This document shows, piece after piece, positions 1 through 11,058 of a DNA stretch of 64,000 nt. Under the pieces are notes generated by a model. The model searched no databases. It saw nothing but the letters and a program-made list of their open reading frames with translations, and was not told the origin of the DNA. The translations under genes and the position numbers were made by a program. Within the stretch, counting starts at the first letter, position 1. Each line of letters opens with the position of its first letter. The DNA is taken from the NCBI GenBank assembly GCA_963210315.1, contig OY723301.1, positions 496,001 to 560,000 of the forward strand. The letters run 5' to 3'. This DNA is from Rhynchopus euleeides (lineage: Eukaryota > Euglenozoa > Diplonemea > Diplonemida > Diplonemidae).

Positions 1-1198
1 GCACAGACGGCGGACCGCAAACCAGAAGGACTTCCCTGATTCCGTGCCGTCCCACCTTCTGCGCAGCTGCGGTCGCCAGCCCAGGCCAGCTCCCCTGCCA
101 GGGGCACTGGGGGGTCGTACTTCCCCACCTCAGACACTTTCTCGATGACATTCTCAATGTCGGTGTACACTGCATCGACAGGGGCACGCCGTTGGCACAC
201 CCAGCTGCGCATCGCAGTACTTCTGGAGCAGCGATGCGAGGGGTGCCGTCAGGCGGACGGCGGCCTGCAGGTGGGACTCGAGCCCAGCGATTTCGTGGGC
301 ATCTCTGCCAACCGCAGAAGCAACGCACACGTAGCAGGGCCGCTGTCCTGCAGCGGGCCCGGAAGATTGTATGAATGCCCGGGGACGTGGTGCAAGGTGC
401 AGATCCACTCAAGCGGTGCAGGTAGTGTGTGTCGGAGAGAAGCGGGATCGCACGGCCGGTGGTGCCGTCTTGCTCGCCTGCTTCTCCCTCTCAGCTGCGT
501 CAGAGATGTGGCACAGCACATCCTTCAGCGCCAGTGCGGTCGTGAACCCATCCAGCTGGTGCTGCATATTGCCCGGGATGATCGCCCGTGCCTTCGGGAA
601 TAAATCAGCGAAGGCGGTGTCCTTCTCAGCCGGGGTGCTGTCGCCGATATCAAGGGAAAGCTCTGTCGGAAGAGCCCTGATGCCAGTGAGCGACACCCAC
701 CTCTGCCTGCACGGTCATCCACGACACACGTGCCTAGATTGGCCGCAACCATGTTCAGCCCCTCCTCGGGACACACTTCTTGACAGCATCATGCACCATG
801 CCAGCCGGTGATCCGGTGAACAACGCACCCCGGGCGATCCGAAGTTGCAAGCCTGCCACTGAGGGTATCGCACTCCGACAGCGCCAGCTGTTTCCCTGGC
901 TCTGCACTTTCAACGCTGCGTTCTTCTTCTTCTTGATATGGCGCGGTCCGTCAAAGTGGTCCACGAAGTCTGAACTCTTCGCATCATACTTGAAGGCGCG
1001 CTCACAATGCTTGCTGCAGGGTATCCCTTGCAGTGGGGAGGCACTCCTGGTGGTGGGATCTCGCCTGCTGACCCACGCCCCATACAAAATTCCCAGGTAA
1101 AAAAAACGGCCGTTTTTTAAAATGCTGAAAATCAGCGGCCGTTTTTGCAAGTCCACAAAATACAAGGGATTTTTTAAAACGGCCGCTATGCAACCATG
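1..1198 (-). mobile_element. Decayed DNA transposon, copy 1 (cut by window edge)
   Basis: This stretch is nearly identical to 46389-47610, so it is one copy of a repeated element whose other half lies left of the window. Minus-strand reading frames are protein-like but broken between frames. One open stretch near 950-1040 reads CSKHCERAFKYDAKSSDF followed by H-x5-H, like a BED-type or similar zinc finger at the N-terminus of hAT transposases. Another at 409-696 reads as a helix-rich segment. The right end carries AACGGCCGTTTT motifs (about 1107-1190) that recur inverted at the far end of copy 2. I infer a hAT-like transposase remnant; the family is uncertain, but the repeat nature is certain. 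Confidence 0.5.
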
Positions 1199-1202
1199 AC
1201 TA

Positions 1203-1397
1203 TTGAGGTCCTGGCCGGACATGTCCGGGGGGGGGGTCAAAATTGGATTTCCCGAATTTCCGGGTCCGGACATGTCCGCCCGGACATCCGGACACCAGAA
1301 AATGTCCGCCCGGACATGTCCGCCCTGTCCGGGGCGGACATTTCTGGATGTCCGGATGTCCGGGCGGACATGTCCGGGCGGGAAATTCGGGAAATGT

Positions 1398-1433
<36 letters not shown>

Positions 1434-1500
1434 CAAAATTGGACCCGGACATCCGGACACCCGGATTTCCGGGTCCGGGCATGTCCGCCCTGAAATCGCC
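1203..1500. repeat. GGACATGTCC palindrome cluster with a 33-base G tract
   Basis: About a dozen copies of the palindrome GGACATGTCC and its half GGACATCCGGACA are packed into 300 bases, in both orientations. They are interrupted by an uninterrupted run of 33 G at 1400-1432. All frames are open here only because of composition, so no gene is called. Confidence 0.9.
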
Positions 1501-1505
1501 TAAGG

Positions 1506-3454
1506 GGCCGGGGGAAATCCAGGAAATTCGGGAAATCCAGGAATATGAAGAATCCTCCTAAGACAAGGGAGTATAAAAGGCCTCCGCACACGGCGACAAC
1601 ACATCAGCCCTCTTGAAAAGCTGTGTGCTGGGGGGTGGGGTGGGGAATGTTACGTGTCAGTCCAGCGGGGGCACAGGAGGGTGTGGGGGGGGGGTTTGGG
1701 TGACTTGCCGTTGTGTGCGAATTCTCAGCTCAAAGGCAGGGGTGGGTTGAGTTGTGGGCTTGGCTTCAGACCTGCAGAACAGATAAGCCCGCGCCCCCCC
1801 TCCCCCCTCCCCCCAACTTGCCGGCTTTTTTTCGGAAAACCCTCAGAAAGGCCTCGAGTGACTGTGGCCGGAAGGTCTCGCGATGACACCGGGCATTCGA
1901 TCTGTTTACCATTGGGGGCCCTCGCTACCAAGTGTGACTGAGTGAGAAAAAGTGAGAAGTCAGCCATGTTTGGCTGACAACTGACGACTCGTGACTCACA
2001 GTGACTCGTAGCGAGGGCCCCCATTTGCAAAGTCGAAATTTTAAGTCGAACGCTTTTCTCTTCGGCAGCGGCGCTCCCCACAAAAATTCGCCCCTCCACC
2101 CGCCTCCCTCGGATCGAAAGGTGCGGTGCCATGCGTATCGAAGACAGCAGTATATGAGGGACGGACAAGAAAGGCCGCAGAACACTTCTCGGGTCTGGGG
2201 CGAGAGAGAAATGTACTTCATCGACGCCTTCGGGGCGCCCGCCTGCCGCTCTCTGCGATTTCCACTTTGCTCTCCGAAACAAAGCAGGGGTCACAGCACG
2301 TTCGCTTCTCCCCCGCCCCGCCGCCTCCGTGTTGAGGAGGAGGCTTGGGAGAGGTGTTGCGCAACTGGTTCGTCATGAAGCAAAACAAACGGGCTCACAC
2401 ACAATGGCTTTTTGATTGAGCACAGATCGCTGATATGATGCATGGTTACTTTGATTTCTCTCGTGAAAAGGGATATGTGCCACCTAAAGCCTGCGGTTTT
2501 CTGGTATTTCAAGTTCAAAAAAAATGCACCCCGTTTTGATCAGCATATAAATGCTGTACACAGAAGCCTGAGGCCACACCTCGTTGCAACGGGTCGGCAA
2601 GATTCGCTGTTCTGTGGGGGGGGGGGTGAATGGTTCGCATAAAAACAATCTTCACCTTCTGACTTATCGTTTTCTGAAAAAGAATTGAGAAGGAAGTCCG
2701 GAGAGAGGAGGGCCGATGGGAGGTTTCTTTTGCACAACAACCCACCAAGAAGCCATCAAAGGGGGGGGGGTGTGAAATAGAAGTAGAAGAGAGCACAAGA
2801 ATGATCACCCTTCACTCGTCAAAGAGGGGGGGGGGGGCGCGTGGGTGTGTGCGGAAGACACCCATGCACCCACAGATGATTGCTGGATCCCCGATACAAC
2901 AATCGGGCGCAAATAACGTATAACTACTTCCCTTGCCGTGGGGAGGGGAAATCGCCGAGACATTTCATTTCACCCCCTCCCCCAGGCCGGCATGTCTTCT
3001 CCTTGACATGGGATGAGATTTCACGCACTTAATACAGTTCAGGTCGGGGCGCGCTGTTGCGTCACTTGTGATCTACCGGAATGAATCGTCGGACTAAACA
3101 GAACTGGGACCTGGGTGGGTGGAAGAGCCCTTCGCTACGACGCGCAAACGGTGGGTCTGCGGAACTATCCAGGCACACCGTCGCGGAGTGAAGGCCCACT
3201 GGCATCAAGTCGGGAGCAACGATACAGCACTGAGGGATTCGCGGATTGCGCACTGCGTCCTGCTGCGTGAAGGATGGAAGATCAGGCCTGTGGATGCCTG
3301 CAAACCCAGACCCGAAGGAACGCTCTTCGGAAGGAAGGGTGTGGCTTGTCAGTAGGCACAGATCGATGCAGACGGCGCGTGGCTGAGGCGGACAGAGCGT
3401 GGGGCAGTAAGGTCAAGGCAAGGGGGAGTGGACGACGGAGACACGCATCGGTGT
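1506..3454. other. Gene-free spacer downstream of the subtilisin gene
   Basis: Apart from the MITE at 1914-2022 there are only short G runs (2617-2626, 2761-2770, 2827-2837) and ordinary mixed sequence. No open frame here has protein-like composition. Confidence 0.6.
1914..2022. mobile_element. 109-bp MITE, family A, copy 1
   Basis: It starts GGGGGCCCTCGCTAC and ends with the exact inverse, and is flanked on both sides by ATT (possible 3-bp target duplication). A near-identical copy lies at 23076-23182. It is too short to code, so it is non-autonomous. Confidence 0.85.
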
Positions 3455-6400
3455 TTAGATGCGTGGTGTGAAGATGGCAACAGTCTTCGTCGCCATGTTG
3501 TCGCCGTCGATCCACGTCTGTGTCTTGCCGTTTGTTGACCACGTGGAGTACACCCCTGCCACCTCGACCTCGAGCTGTGCCATCTTCCACCCCTTGGCGC
3601 CCCCGTGGAACACCCACACCGCGCCCACCTGGTTGCTGGTGAAGGGTGCCTCGGTCGTCTCCATCACGTTGACAGACCCGCTGCTGGGTGCGATCACGAT
3701 GCCCGCCTCGAAGTACAGCCCAGTGGTGCTCTGCAGTGCGATGCTGAACACCCCGGTGGAGCCGTGTGCCGCGTCGCTGCCGGTGGTGATGCGGACACGC
3801 ACCGTGTTGGACCCTGCGGGCGCATTGACAGGTGCGGGGAGGGGGGTGGGCAGCACGGTCGGCACGAAGGCCAGCGACGTGGCGCGCCCGTCGTCGCACG
3901 CCCCGCACACCCAGCGGCTCGGGGTGTAGTGGTGGTCACGCAGGGACCAGGCCGACCACGACCCGCCCGTCGCCTGCACCTCCACCTGCCCCACGAACCA
4001 GTCGTCCTCCCCCACACCGGTGAAGGTGACGGACACCACGTCGTCAGCGGTGAAGGGCACACCCGTGATGGCGTGCACACGCACCTCGCCCGACAGAGGA
4101 CCCACAAACGCAGCACCCGAGTACGTCAGCCCAGTGGCCGTGCGCAGCGACACGGGGAAGGTCTCTGTCGACCCCTGTGCCGGGCCGCTGCCTGTTGTCA
4201 CACGCAGGTTCACCGTGTGCGACGCTCCAGGTGCGTTTGTCTGAGGCTGCACGAAGCGCAGCACCCGTGCTGTCCCGTGGATGCACCTGCGGTCCACCTC
4301 GTGGCCCTCGGCGTACTTCTGTTCCGGCAGGACCCACTTCACAGCGTCCACCTCCAGTGACTGCACACGCCAGCCCTGCCCACCCGTGCTGTCGTACACC
4401 CCCACCTCCACCAGGCTGCTTGTGGGTTGCGGTGCTGTGGTCAGCGCAAACACTGCCACAGACCCGGCAGCAGGTGCTGTCACGCTCCCGGCATCGTAGA
4501 AGTCGCCATTGGTGTAGTGCAGACGCACAGGGAACGTCCCAGGCGACCCGTCGCTCGCCCCGCTCCCGGTCGTGATGCGCACCGTCACCGCGTTGCTGCC
4601 TGTCGATGACGCTGTGAGGCGTGTGTAGTACACACTCGAAGGCGTCCGCTCGTTGTCGGAGTCGATCCAGTGGAACTCCTTGTCGTGGTGCTTGGGCAGG
4701 ACGAGGCGCACCCACGCAGCCCCGTCCCACATGTCCACAGACTGGATCAGCCACCCGTCGGGGTGTGTCGTCACCAGCTCCAGCCCCTTCACGTCTGCTG
4801 CCGTCTTCCCGCTCGGCCCAGCCAACACCGTCACCTCCCCCTCGTCGGGGTGTGCCACGTTGCTGATCTCCGTCTTCCCGCCGTCTGTCGTGTACACATA
4901 CACACGCATCGTCCCGACGCTGCCGTACGCCCGCATCCCACCTGCAGTCTTCACCTGGAACGACAGCGGTGTGGTGGGCGCAGGCGTCGGTGCCTGTGTG
5001 TCCGGAGCCGGTGTGGGCGGGGACGGTGTCGGCGGGGACGGAGTGGCCGGTGCCGGTGTCGGTGGAGTAGATGTCAGGGGCGAGGGCGTTGGCGGCGCGG
5101 GCGTCGCCGGTGCACTTGTTGCAGGTGCAGGGGTCGGCGGCGAAGGCGTCGCAGGCACAGGTGTCGGTGGCGAAGGTGTTGGTGGAGACGGTGTCGGCGG
5201 GGACGGGGTCGGAACCGGCGTGGGGTTCGGGGTGCACGTGTACTGCACAGTGAACCCGGAGGTCGGGACGTAGTCATCGCTGGTCAGCCGCAGCACCACC
5301 GAATCCGTGTAGTCAGCAGGCAGCGGCGAGTTGCCCCCTGAGTAGCCGTTGCCGTTGACATACAGCCAGTCGTACCCAGCCTCCACGTCGAACTTCGAGA
5401 AGCTCGTGCTGATGGTGCCTGAGCACGTGATGCGCCAGCACGCCGTGAAGTGTGTTGGGTAGTTCCCCGAACCCTCCGGGTAGTCGAGCTCCCCTGTCCC
5501 GTGCACCTCATCGAGGTACCGCTCGTAGCAGTTCCCCTCCACAGCCTCAAAGCCAGCCGGTGCCGGTGCCGGCGTCTCCGTGCAGGGCATGTGCAGCACA
5601 CGGTTGGGCGACCCCGCCCCAATCGAGCCCTGCATCACGCCGGTCTGCGCGTTAGCGATCAGCCACGTCTTCACCTCCGCAGGCGTGGGGTTCACTGCTG
5701 CCACGCTGAGGTAGGACGCGACAGCGCCCGCCACAATGGGCGCCGCCATCGAGGTCCCACTCAGGTGCCGGTAGGGGTCCGACCCCCCCGCCGCCGTGAC
5801 GGACGTCGTGGAGTTGATGTGCGACCCCGGCGCGAACAGCGTGACGCACGCGCCGTAGTTGGAGAAGCCTGACTTGTGGTCCCCATCAGCCAGGTGCTGC
5901 AGCGCCCCCACCGCGATGGCCCCCGAGGCAGACGCGGGGCTCTGGTTGCATGCATCCTGGTAGCTGTTGCCTGCGGACACCACCACGGTGACACCCGCAG
6001 CCACGGCGGCATTCACCGCATCGTCCAGCGGCTGATACTGCGTCCCACCGATCGACACGTTGATGACGGAGCGGCGCCCCGAAGCCACCGCCGCATTGGT
6101 GGACCACGTGATGCCGGAGATGACACCGATGTACGACCCACGCCCTGCGGCATTCAGCACCTTCGCAGAGATGATGGTTGCGTTCTTCGCCATCCCGGAC
6201 GCCGACCCGCCCACCAGCCCCGCCACGTGAGTGCCGTGCCCCAGCCCGTCGGTGTAGTCCCCCGTGAACGCGGTCATCCCCTGCTGGCACCGGCTCCCAA
6301 ACTCAGAGTGCGCGCAGTCCACCCCACTGTCCACGATGTAGGCGTCGACATCAGTCCCCCAGCCGCTGCTGTGGACGTACCCCTCTGACACCGTGGCGCT

Positions 6401-6805
6401 GGCCGCGGTGCTGCGGCGGAGGTGCCACCCAGCGCCATCCTGCACGTTGGGGCACGAGATGGAGTCGGCCTGCATCTCCCCGTCGTCGAAGATGTCCCCG
6501 ATGCTGTCCAGGCGCTGGAGGCGCTGCTTCAGGCCCTCGGACATGGAGAGGGCGTACCAGTAGAAGTTTGCCTTCTCGATGGTCGCCTCGACAGGCGCTT
6601 CGGTGCTGCTTGAGGCAGAGTTGCTGCCAACTCCGCCCGTCTCCTCACGCTCGATATCCTTGATCTGCTGCACGATGCTGTCGTACTCCGCACGGCTCGA
6701 CGCCTTGATCTGGCAGAGCCGACGCTGCGAGGGACGGGACGAGACCCGGGAGCCAGACGCAAGCGCCGCCACAGCGACAACGGCCAAGAGCGCGCGCATC
6801 CCCAT
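3455..6805 (-). CDS. Secreted subtilisin-like protease with CUB and PLAT-like domains
   Basis: One open frame of 1116 codons. The ATG at 6805 is chosen because it opens a signal peptide (MGMRALLAVVAVAALASG). A short propeptide-like segment (about 30-115) follows, then a proteinase K-type S8 domain with the full catalytic set: Asp159 (AYIVDSG), His190 (GHGTHVAG), Asn280 (VVVSAGN) and Ser352 (SGTSMAAP). Residues 425-524 form a CUB-like domain with four Cys. A Pro/Thr/Ser linker of roughly 95 residues leads to four beta-rich repeats, each with a V-x-VRITTGS start and a GW-x-V-x-xLEV end, resembling PLAT/LH2 domains. It is probably an extracellular peptidase held on lipid or carbohydrate. The last ~1.55 kb is almost identical to the gene at 19419-22089. 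No intron is needed. Confidence 0.93.
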   Translation of the reverse strand: MGMRALLAVVAVAALASGSRVSSRPSQRRLCQIKASSRAEYDSIVQQIKDIEREETGGVGSNSASSSTEAPVEATIEKANFYWYALSMSEGLKQRLQRLDSIGDIFDDGEMQADSISCPNVQDGAGWHLRRSTAASATVSEGYVHSSGWGTDVDAYIVDSGVDCAHSEFGSRCQQGMTAFTGDYTDGLGHGTHVAGLVGGSASGMAKNATIISAKVLNAAGRGSYIGVISGITWSTNAAVASGRRSVINVSIGGTQYQPLDDAVNAAVAAGVTVVVSAGNSYQDACNQSPASASGAIAVGALQHLADGDHKSGFSNYGACVTLFAPGSHINSTTSVTAAGGSDPYRHLSGTSMAAPIVAGAVASYLSVAAVNPTPAEVKTWLIANAQTGVMQGSIGAGSPNRVLHMPCTETPAPAPAGFEAVEGNCYERYLDEVHGTGELDYPEGSGNYPTHFTACWRITCSGTISTSFSKFDVEAGYDWLYVNGNGYSGGNSPLPADYTDSVVLRLTSDDYVPTSGFTVQYTCTPNPTPVPTPSPPTPSPPTPSPPTPVPATPSPPTPAPATSAPATPAPPTPSPLTSTPPTPAPATPSPPTPSPPTPAPDTQAPTPAPTTPLSFQVKTAGGMRAYGSVGTMRVYVYTTDGGKTEISNVAHPDEGEVTVLAGPSGKTAADVKGLELVTTHPDGWLIQSVDMWDGAAWVRLVLPKHHDKEFHWIDSDNERTPSSVYYTRLTASSTGSNAVTVRITTGSGASDGSPGTFPVRLHYTNGDFYDAGSVTAPAAGSVAVFALTTAPQPTSSLVEVGVYDSTGGQGWRVQSLEVDAVKWVLPEQKYAEGHEVDRRCIHGTARVLRFVQPQTNAPGASHTVNLRVTTGSGPAQGSTETFPVSLRTATGLTYSGAAFVGPLSGEVRVHAITGVPFTADDVVSVTFTGVGEDDWFVGQVEVQATGGSWSAWSLRDHHYTPSRWVCGACDDGRATSLAFVPTVLPTPLPAPVNAPAGSNTVRVRITTGSDAAHGSTGVFSIALQSTTGLYFEAGIVIAPSSGSVNVMETTEAPFTSNQVGAVWVFHGGAKGWKMAQLEVEVAGVYSTWSTNGKTQTWIDGDNMATKTVAIFTPRI

Positions 6806-7028
6806 CACACCCCCCCCGCCCCCTCACGTTCCCGAGAGGGGTGGGTGGGGGAGGGGGTGACGGTCGGGGGAAGGGGCTGAAAAAAATTCAGAGAGAAAAG
6901 TTGGGGGGGGGGGGACAGGGGCTGGGGTAATTTTCTGGGGGGTCGTGAACAAAATGGGCTATCTGCAGTCACTCCAGGGACCTGACATCACCTGAAAGTG
7001 ACCCAAAAGTGCGGAATCTTCGACTCGC
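6806..7028. other. Upstream region of the subtilisin gene
   Basis: G-rich tracts (6832-6858, 6903-6914) lie just 5' of the start codon of the minus-strand gene. I see no recognisable promoter motif. Confidence 0.4.
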
Positions 7029-7872
7029 GGAATCGCGATTGACCCCTTCCATTGCACTCTTTGGGCTCTGTGCGGATCGTAGTGGGGTCACACTGTGGGT
7101 CTAGGTGCCAAGCTTCACCCATGAAATGTGGGTCTAGTTCAGGGGCTGGTCATAGGAGACTGTGATGGGAGGCCGAGAGTCAGCCAGCCCACCCACCCAG
7201 CGGGACCCCCTCCTCGGGTGTTCCGAAACCCCGTTCTTTTGAATATTTGGAATCTGTGCGCATCGTAGTGGGGTCACTTTGTAGGTCTAGGTGACAAGCT
7301 TTGTCCATGAAATGTGGCTCTGGTTCAGGGGCTGGTCATGGGTGAAGGTGACTGGGAGTAACACACCATGCCACCCCACCCAGCCACCCACCCAGCGGGA
7401 CCCCCTCCTCAGGTGTTCCAAAACCCCGTTCTTTTGAACGTTTGAAACTTTTGCGGATCGTAGTGGGGTCACACTGTGGGTCTAGGTGCCCAGCTTCACC
7501 CATGAAAAAGCGGTCTGGTTCAGGGGCTGGTTATGGGTGAAGGGTGACTGGGTGACACACACCATGACACCCCACCCCACCCAGCGGGACCCCCTCCTCG
7601 GGTATTCCAAAACCCCTTTCTTTTGAACGTTTGGAATTTGTGCGGATCACAGTGGGGTCACTTTGATGGTGTGTGAGCCAAGTATCACCCATGAAACACG
7701 GGTCTGGTTCAGGGACTGGTCGTGGGAGAAGGTGGCTGGGAGGCAGCCAGTCCACTACACCCCACCTACCCACCCAGCGGGACCCCCCCCTCGGATTTTC
7801 CAAAAACCCGTTCTTTTGAACGTTTGGAATCTGTGCGGATCGCGATGGGGTCATTTTGGCCATGGGGTGCCC
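7029..7872. repeat. ~190-bp tandem repeat, about four units
   Basis: The phrase TGCGGATCGTAGTGGGGTCA recurs with small changes at 7071, 7257, 7452, 7641 and 7833, giving spacings of 186, 195, 189 and 192 bases. Each unit also holds a GTCTGGTTCAGGG(G/A)CTGGT block and a CACCCAGCGGGACCCCC block. A related single-unit copy, split by an insertion, lies at 24954-25066 and 26806-26933. Confidence 0.9.
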
Positions 7873-9553
7873 ATTTACACCTATTACTGGGGAACATCAA
7901 TTGGGTGAAAGTACCACCTCCTGACCCCCCCCCCCCATCCCGAGTCGGGAGGGGGGTCGGGGTAGGGGGGGTACCCCCATTGTTGTTAGCCCCCATTTAA
8001 AACTTTACGTTTTAAACGTTTTAAATGTTTTAAATGTTTTAAATTAAAACGCGTTTTAAATTAATTTAAAACGGAGTTTAAAACGGGGGTTAAAACAGGG
8101 CGTTTCTGTGGTGTTTTCACACCCAAAAAAAAATTTCGGCCAAAAAAAAAATTCCATGCCCCCTGAGGCCCCCCAGCTCATATTCTGGGTGATTATTCCT
8201 GCATTCCTGTCACAGCGGACACATTATTGGTGGAAAATAGGTGGCACTGACGTTGTGGTGAGGGTTGCATCAATCGCACCGGCATCAGTTGACACACCCC
8301 CTCCGTTGTTCTCAGGAATAATGCAGTTTGACATCAGCATATTTCTGGAGTGTCGAATCTTCATCTTGCATCACTCGATGTGCACCCTTTTGAGCTGAAT
8401 CCATGATACAAAGTCGCAGGTTGAAGGCCGGATCACCATGATGGGGGTGGCAATGGACCCAGCGAACTCCACCAGCTCCTTGGACAGTCCTGGAAGCACC
8501 TTCTGGAAAAGTTGCACAGTTCCAGTTGCCACCTGGAGCCTACCTTTGGCCTGCCCCTCTTTGAGAGGAGCATATCTGTATTCTCTTTACTCTCCTATGG
8601 ATGCCCGACTTCTCTGATCGAGAGAAGCCTACAAAAGGCGATGTATTCTTTGCCTCCAACTTTCACTTTTGCAGAACGGATCCCGATGAACTCCAAACAG
8701 GAAGTGCAGCCAGCTTCATCACGGCTGTGTTCAACAAGACAGCCAGGTGATGTTGTTGCTGTCAGAACGATGGTTGCAGCACTCGGCTGCGCCCCACCTG
8801 GGGTTGCTCTGGCTGTTGCCAAGCTAGTGTTTGGGACAATTATTGATCACCTAGCCATTCTCTCGGCACCCTAATGATCGTGGGTAGGCAGCAGGAACCT
8901 GCACTCTGGGGGGACATCATCGATGAGTTTCTTTGAAGAAACCGGCGGCTACCGCTGGAGTTAAGGTCCGAAGGGGTCAGTACCACGGGCGCCACACCGC
9001 TCGTGTTGGGCATCGGGTTTCGGTGAAGGCGGGGGCGCTGAGAAAGCGAAATGTACGTAACAAGCAATGATCAACCATACACCAGCAAGTCAAACAGGCA
9101 CCACCGTTGGATCGTTCGTGCACCCGAGTCTGTACTGTACCATCCTGAATCTTTTCTGGGTGATTGTCAACGATGAGGGCATGAGCTTGCGTCAGGGTGA
9201 GCAGAGGAACGGGTTGAGGCCAGGGTGAATGGAGGGTGAAAAGTAGCCCACTTCACCAGGAGGCGAATTTTCGCAGAAAGCCCTGCCACACAGCTGTGTT
9301 TGCCTGATCATGCTCAAAAGGCCTGCAATAGGCTATTTCACACAGGGAATTTGTTCACCCATTTGGGACCCCCAGGGAGCCTCAAAATTGGATTTTTTTG
9401 CCGAAGATGGCCTCAGATGGCCCAAAACGACCAATTTTGGGTTCCAGAAAAAAAAATCGAAAAGTCTCCCCCTATATTTTGCAGGGGTTTTTGCCGTTTT
9501 AAACCCCGTTTTAAATAATTTAAAACGGCGTTTTAAACTTTAAAACGTTTATT
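7873..9553. other. Gene-poor stretch with TTTTAAA-rich segments
   Basis: 7996-8085 and 9494-9548 are built from GTTTTAAA/TTTAAAAC pieces that read similarly on both strands. A G/C-homopolymer segment lies at 7926-7975. Between them lies one possible decayed coding region (8371-8822, listed separately). Nothing else is recognised. Confidence 0.5.
8371..8822 (-). pseudogene. Possible decayed coding fragment, unknown
   Basis: Two adjacent minus-strand open stretches in different frames have protein-like composition. 8595-8822 contains AKVKVGGKEYIAFCRLLS; 8371-8586 contains QLFQKVLPGLSKELVEFAG and ends at a TGA at 8371. They would join only across a frame change and a stop near 8587. I recognise no family. 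It could be chance. Confidence 0.25.
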
Positions 9554-11044
9554 ACCGGTCCTGAAACCATTATTACCGGTTTCCTGCAGAAAGTCCATAA
9601 GCCAAGAGGTAATAATAAACCACTTTACGAGACTTAAAGGCGATATTATTGACCATTCGGTAATTAAAAAGTTTTTATCAAAACTAGGAAATAAAGCAGT
9701 CACAGGAATATAGCCTGGGTTTAGTGACTTCATCCATTATTTACACTCAGCTTTCTTATTACCGCAATATTGAGGGCAATAATGGAAATCTTTATTTCCT
9801 GGAAAAAGCGGCTGGGGGCAGGGGCGGTGTGGGGGCGAGGTCCTGGCCAGTTTGCTTGATCCACATTGCTCCTACTCGCTACAACACTTCACAGGGGCTA
9901 GAGGGCATCACCTCGGCAGGTTGACGTTCAGATCCACAGTCACCCTGCTCTGGCTTGGCGCTCCCGTCGTCGTCCCCTGTGCAGGCTGGCTTGACATCAT
10001 GTGCGCGACGTTCCGCTGGTGTGTCGTGGATGCATCAAGGTAGAGCTGCGGCGTCGATTCTCCGCGCCAGCCGAAATGCCTGCGGAGATCCATGGTGGAC
10101 GCGCCGCCATTGGCCGCTGCCAGCGCGGCGGAGCGTCTCATGCTGTGCCCGGTGTATCCCTCCGGGTCCTTTTCCAGGCACAGCGCAATCTTCCGTGGCA
10201 GCCCGTAGAATTGGTTTCGCCCGATGGGCGAAGCGAGGAACGCGCTGCCGGCCTTGTTGATGCGTCTTGCGACAGGCCCCGTCACGAGGTCCGACAGAGA
10301 GAGGTGGGCCAGATGGGCCTTGAGGACGTCGTAGAACACAGCTTCTTCGTTCAGCATCTTGGGGACCACAAACGACCGTTCAATCGCGACGCTTCCCTGC
10401 TTTGCACCGTAGAACTTCACGCTGATCTGCTCATCTTGGACGGTGATGTTTTCGATCGACAGGTTGCGGAGTTCAACGCAGCGCATCCCACCGAAGAAGG
10501 CCAGCACCACAAGCGCACGATCCTGCTTGCTCGCCAGCGACCCGGTGCCCTTGTCCATGTAGTCCTGCAGTTCTTGAAAAGAGAAGGTTTTGGCTTGTTT
10601 GGTGGTGTAGCCCTTTGTTTGATTCTTCACGTACTGGTGGAGGCGTGGCATCTTTGTCTTGATCATGTTCCCGTGGACAATCTTGACCTTGAAGTTGATG
10701 ATGGAGTAGTAGTTCCAGATTGACGATGCGGCAGAACCCCCCTGCAGCTTGGCCTTGAGATAGCCCTTGATGTGCTTCTCGGAGTAGATTGTCTTCATGG
10801 AACGAACCCGGGGAGCCTCCTCAGCGACGTACGCCTCGAAGTCAGTCAGTCGATCGGTGTATGCCTTCCTGCTGCGGACTGGCATGAGGTCACCGTCACT
10901 TGATGTGCTGCTGCTGCTGTCGCTGTCATGATCGGCGGCGCGGGGCATGATGTGTGTGATGTTGCGTGATCTGTGGAGGTTGTGGCTCTGGTACTACGGA
11001 GGCTTTCTGCAGGTAACCGATTATAATGGTTTCAGGACCGTTAA
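9554..11044 (-). mobile_element. Crypton-like element with flanking inverted repeats
   Basis: A ~40-bp imperfect inverted repeat (left at 9554-9595, containing ACCGGTCCTGAAACC; right at 11003-11044, containing GGTTTCAGGACCG) brackets a single tyrosine-recombinase gene. This is the minimal layout of Crypton DNA transposons, although classical Cryptons lack terminal inverted repeats. The repeats could mark the true ends or a recombination site. Confidence 0.65.
9908..10948 (-). CDS. Crypton-type tyrosine recombinase
   Basis: This 346-residue protein shows the tyrosine-recombinase catalytic set in order: Arg156 (GGMRCVELRN), His268/Arg271 (GHSMRRSAA), His291 (RRHFGW) and the nucleophile Tyr303 (PQLYLDAS). 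The N-terminal third (about 25-110) is helical and basic, as in core-binding domains; the first 25 residues are an acidic Ser/Asp tail. It would cut and rejoin element ends through a covalent 3'-phosphotyrosine. There is no RT or gag nearby, so it fits a Crypton rather than a DIRS element. The frame is intact from ATG to stop, so the protein may be functional. It is clearly distinct from the recombinase at 36.5-37.5 kb. Confidence 0.88.
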   Translation of the reverse strand: MPRAADHDSDSSSSTSSDGDLMPVRSRKAYTDRLTDFEAYVAEEAPRVRSMKTIYSEKHIKGYLKAKLQGGSAASSIWNYYSIINFKVKIVHGNMIKTKMPRLHQYVKNQTKGYTTKQAKTFSFQELQDYMDKGTGSLASKQDRALVVLAFFGGMRCVELRNLSIENITVQDEQISVKFYGAKQGSVAIERSFVVPKMLNEEAVFYDVLKAHLAHLSLSDLVTGPVARRINKAGSAFLASPIGRNQFYGLPRKIALCLEKDPEGYTGHSMRRSAALAAANGGASTMDLRRHFGWRGESTPQLYLDASTTHQRNVAHMMSSQPAQGTTTGAPSQSRVTVDLNVNLPR

Positions 11045-11058
11045 CAAACTACCATATA

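Noticed and set aside
1196-1561. Gly- or Pro-rich frames over the GGACATGTCC cluster
   Set aside because: Produced by the G33 tract and palindromes; no protein-like segment.
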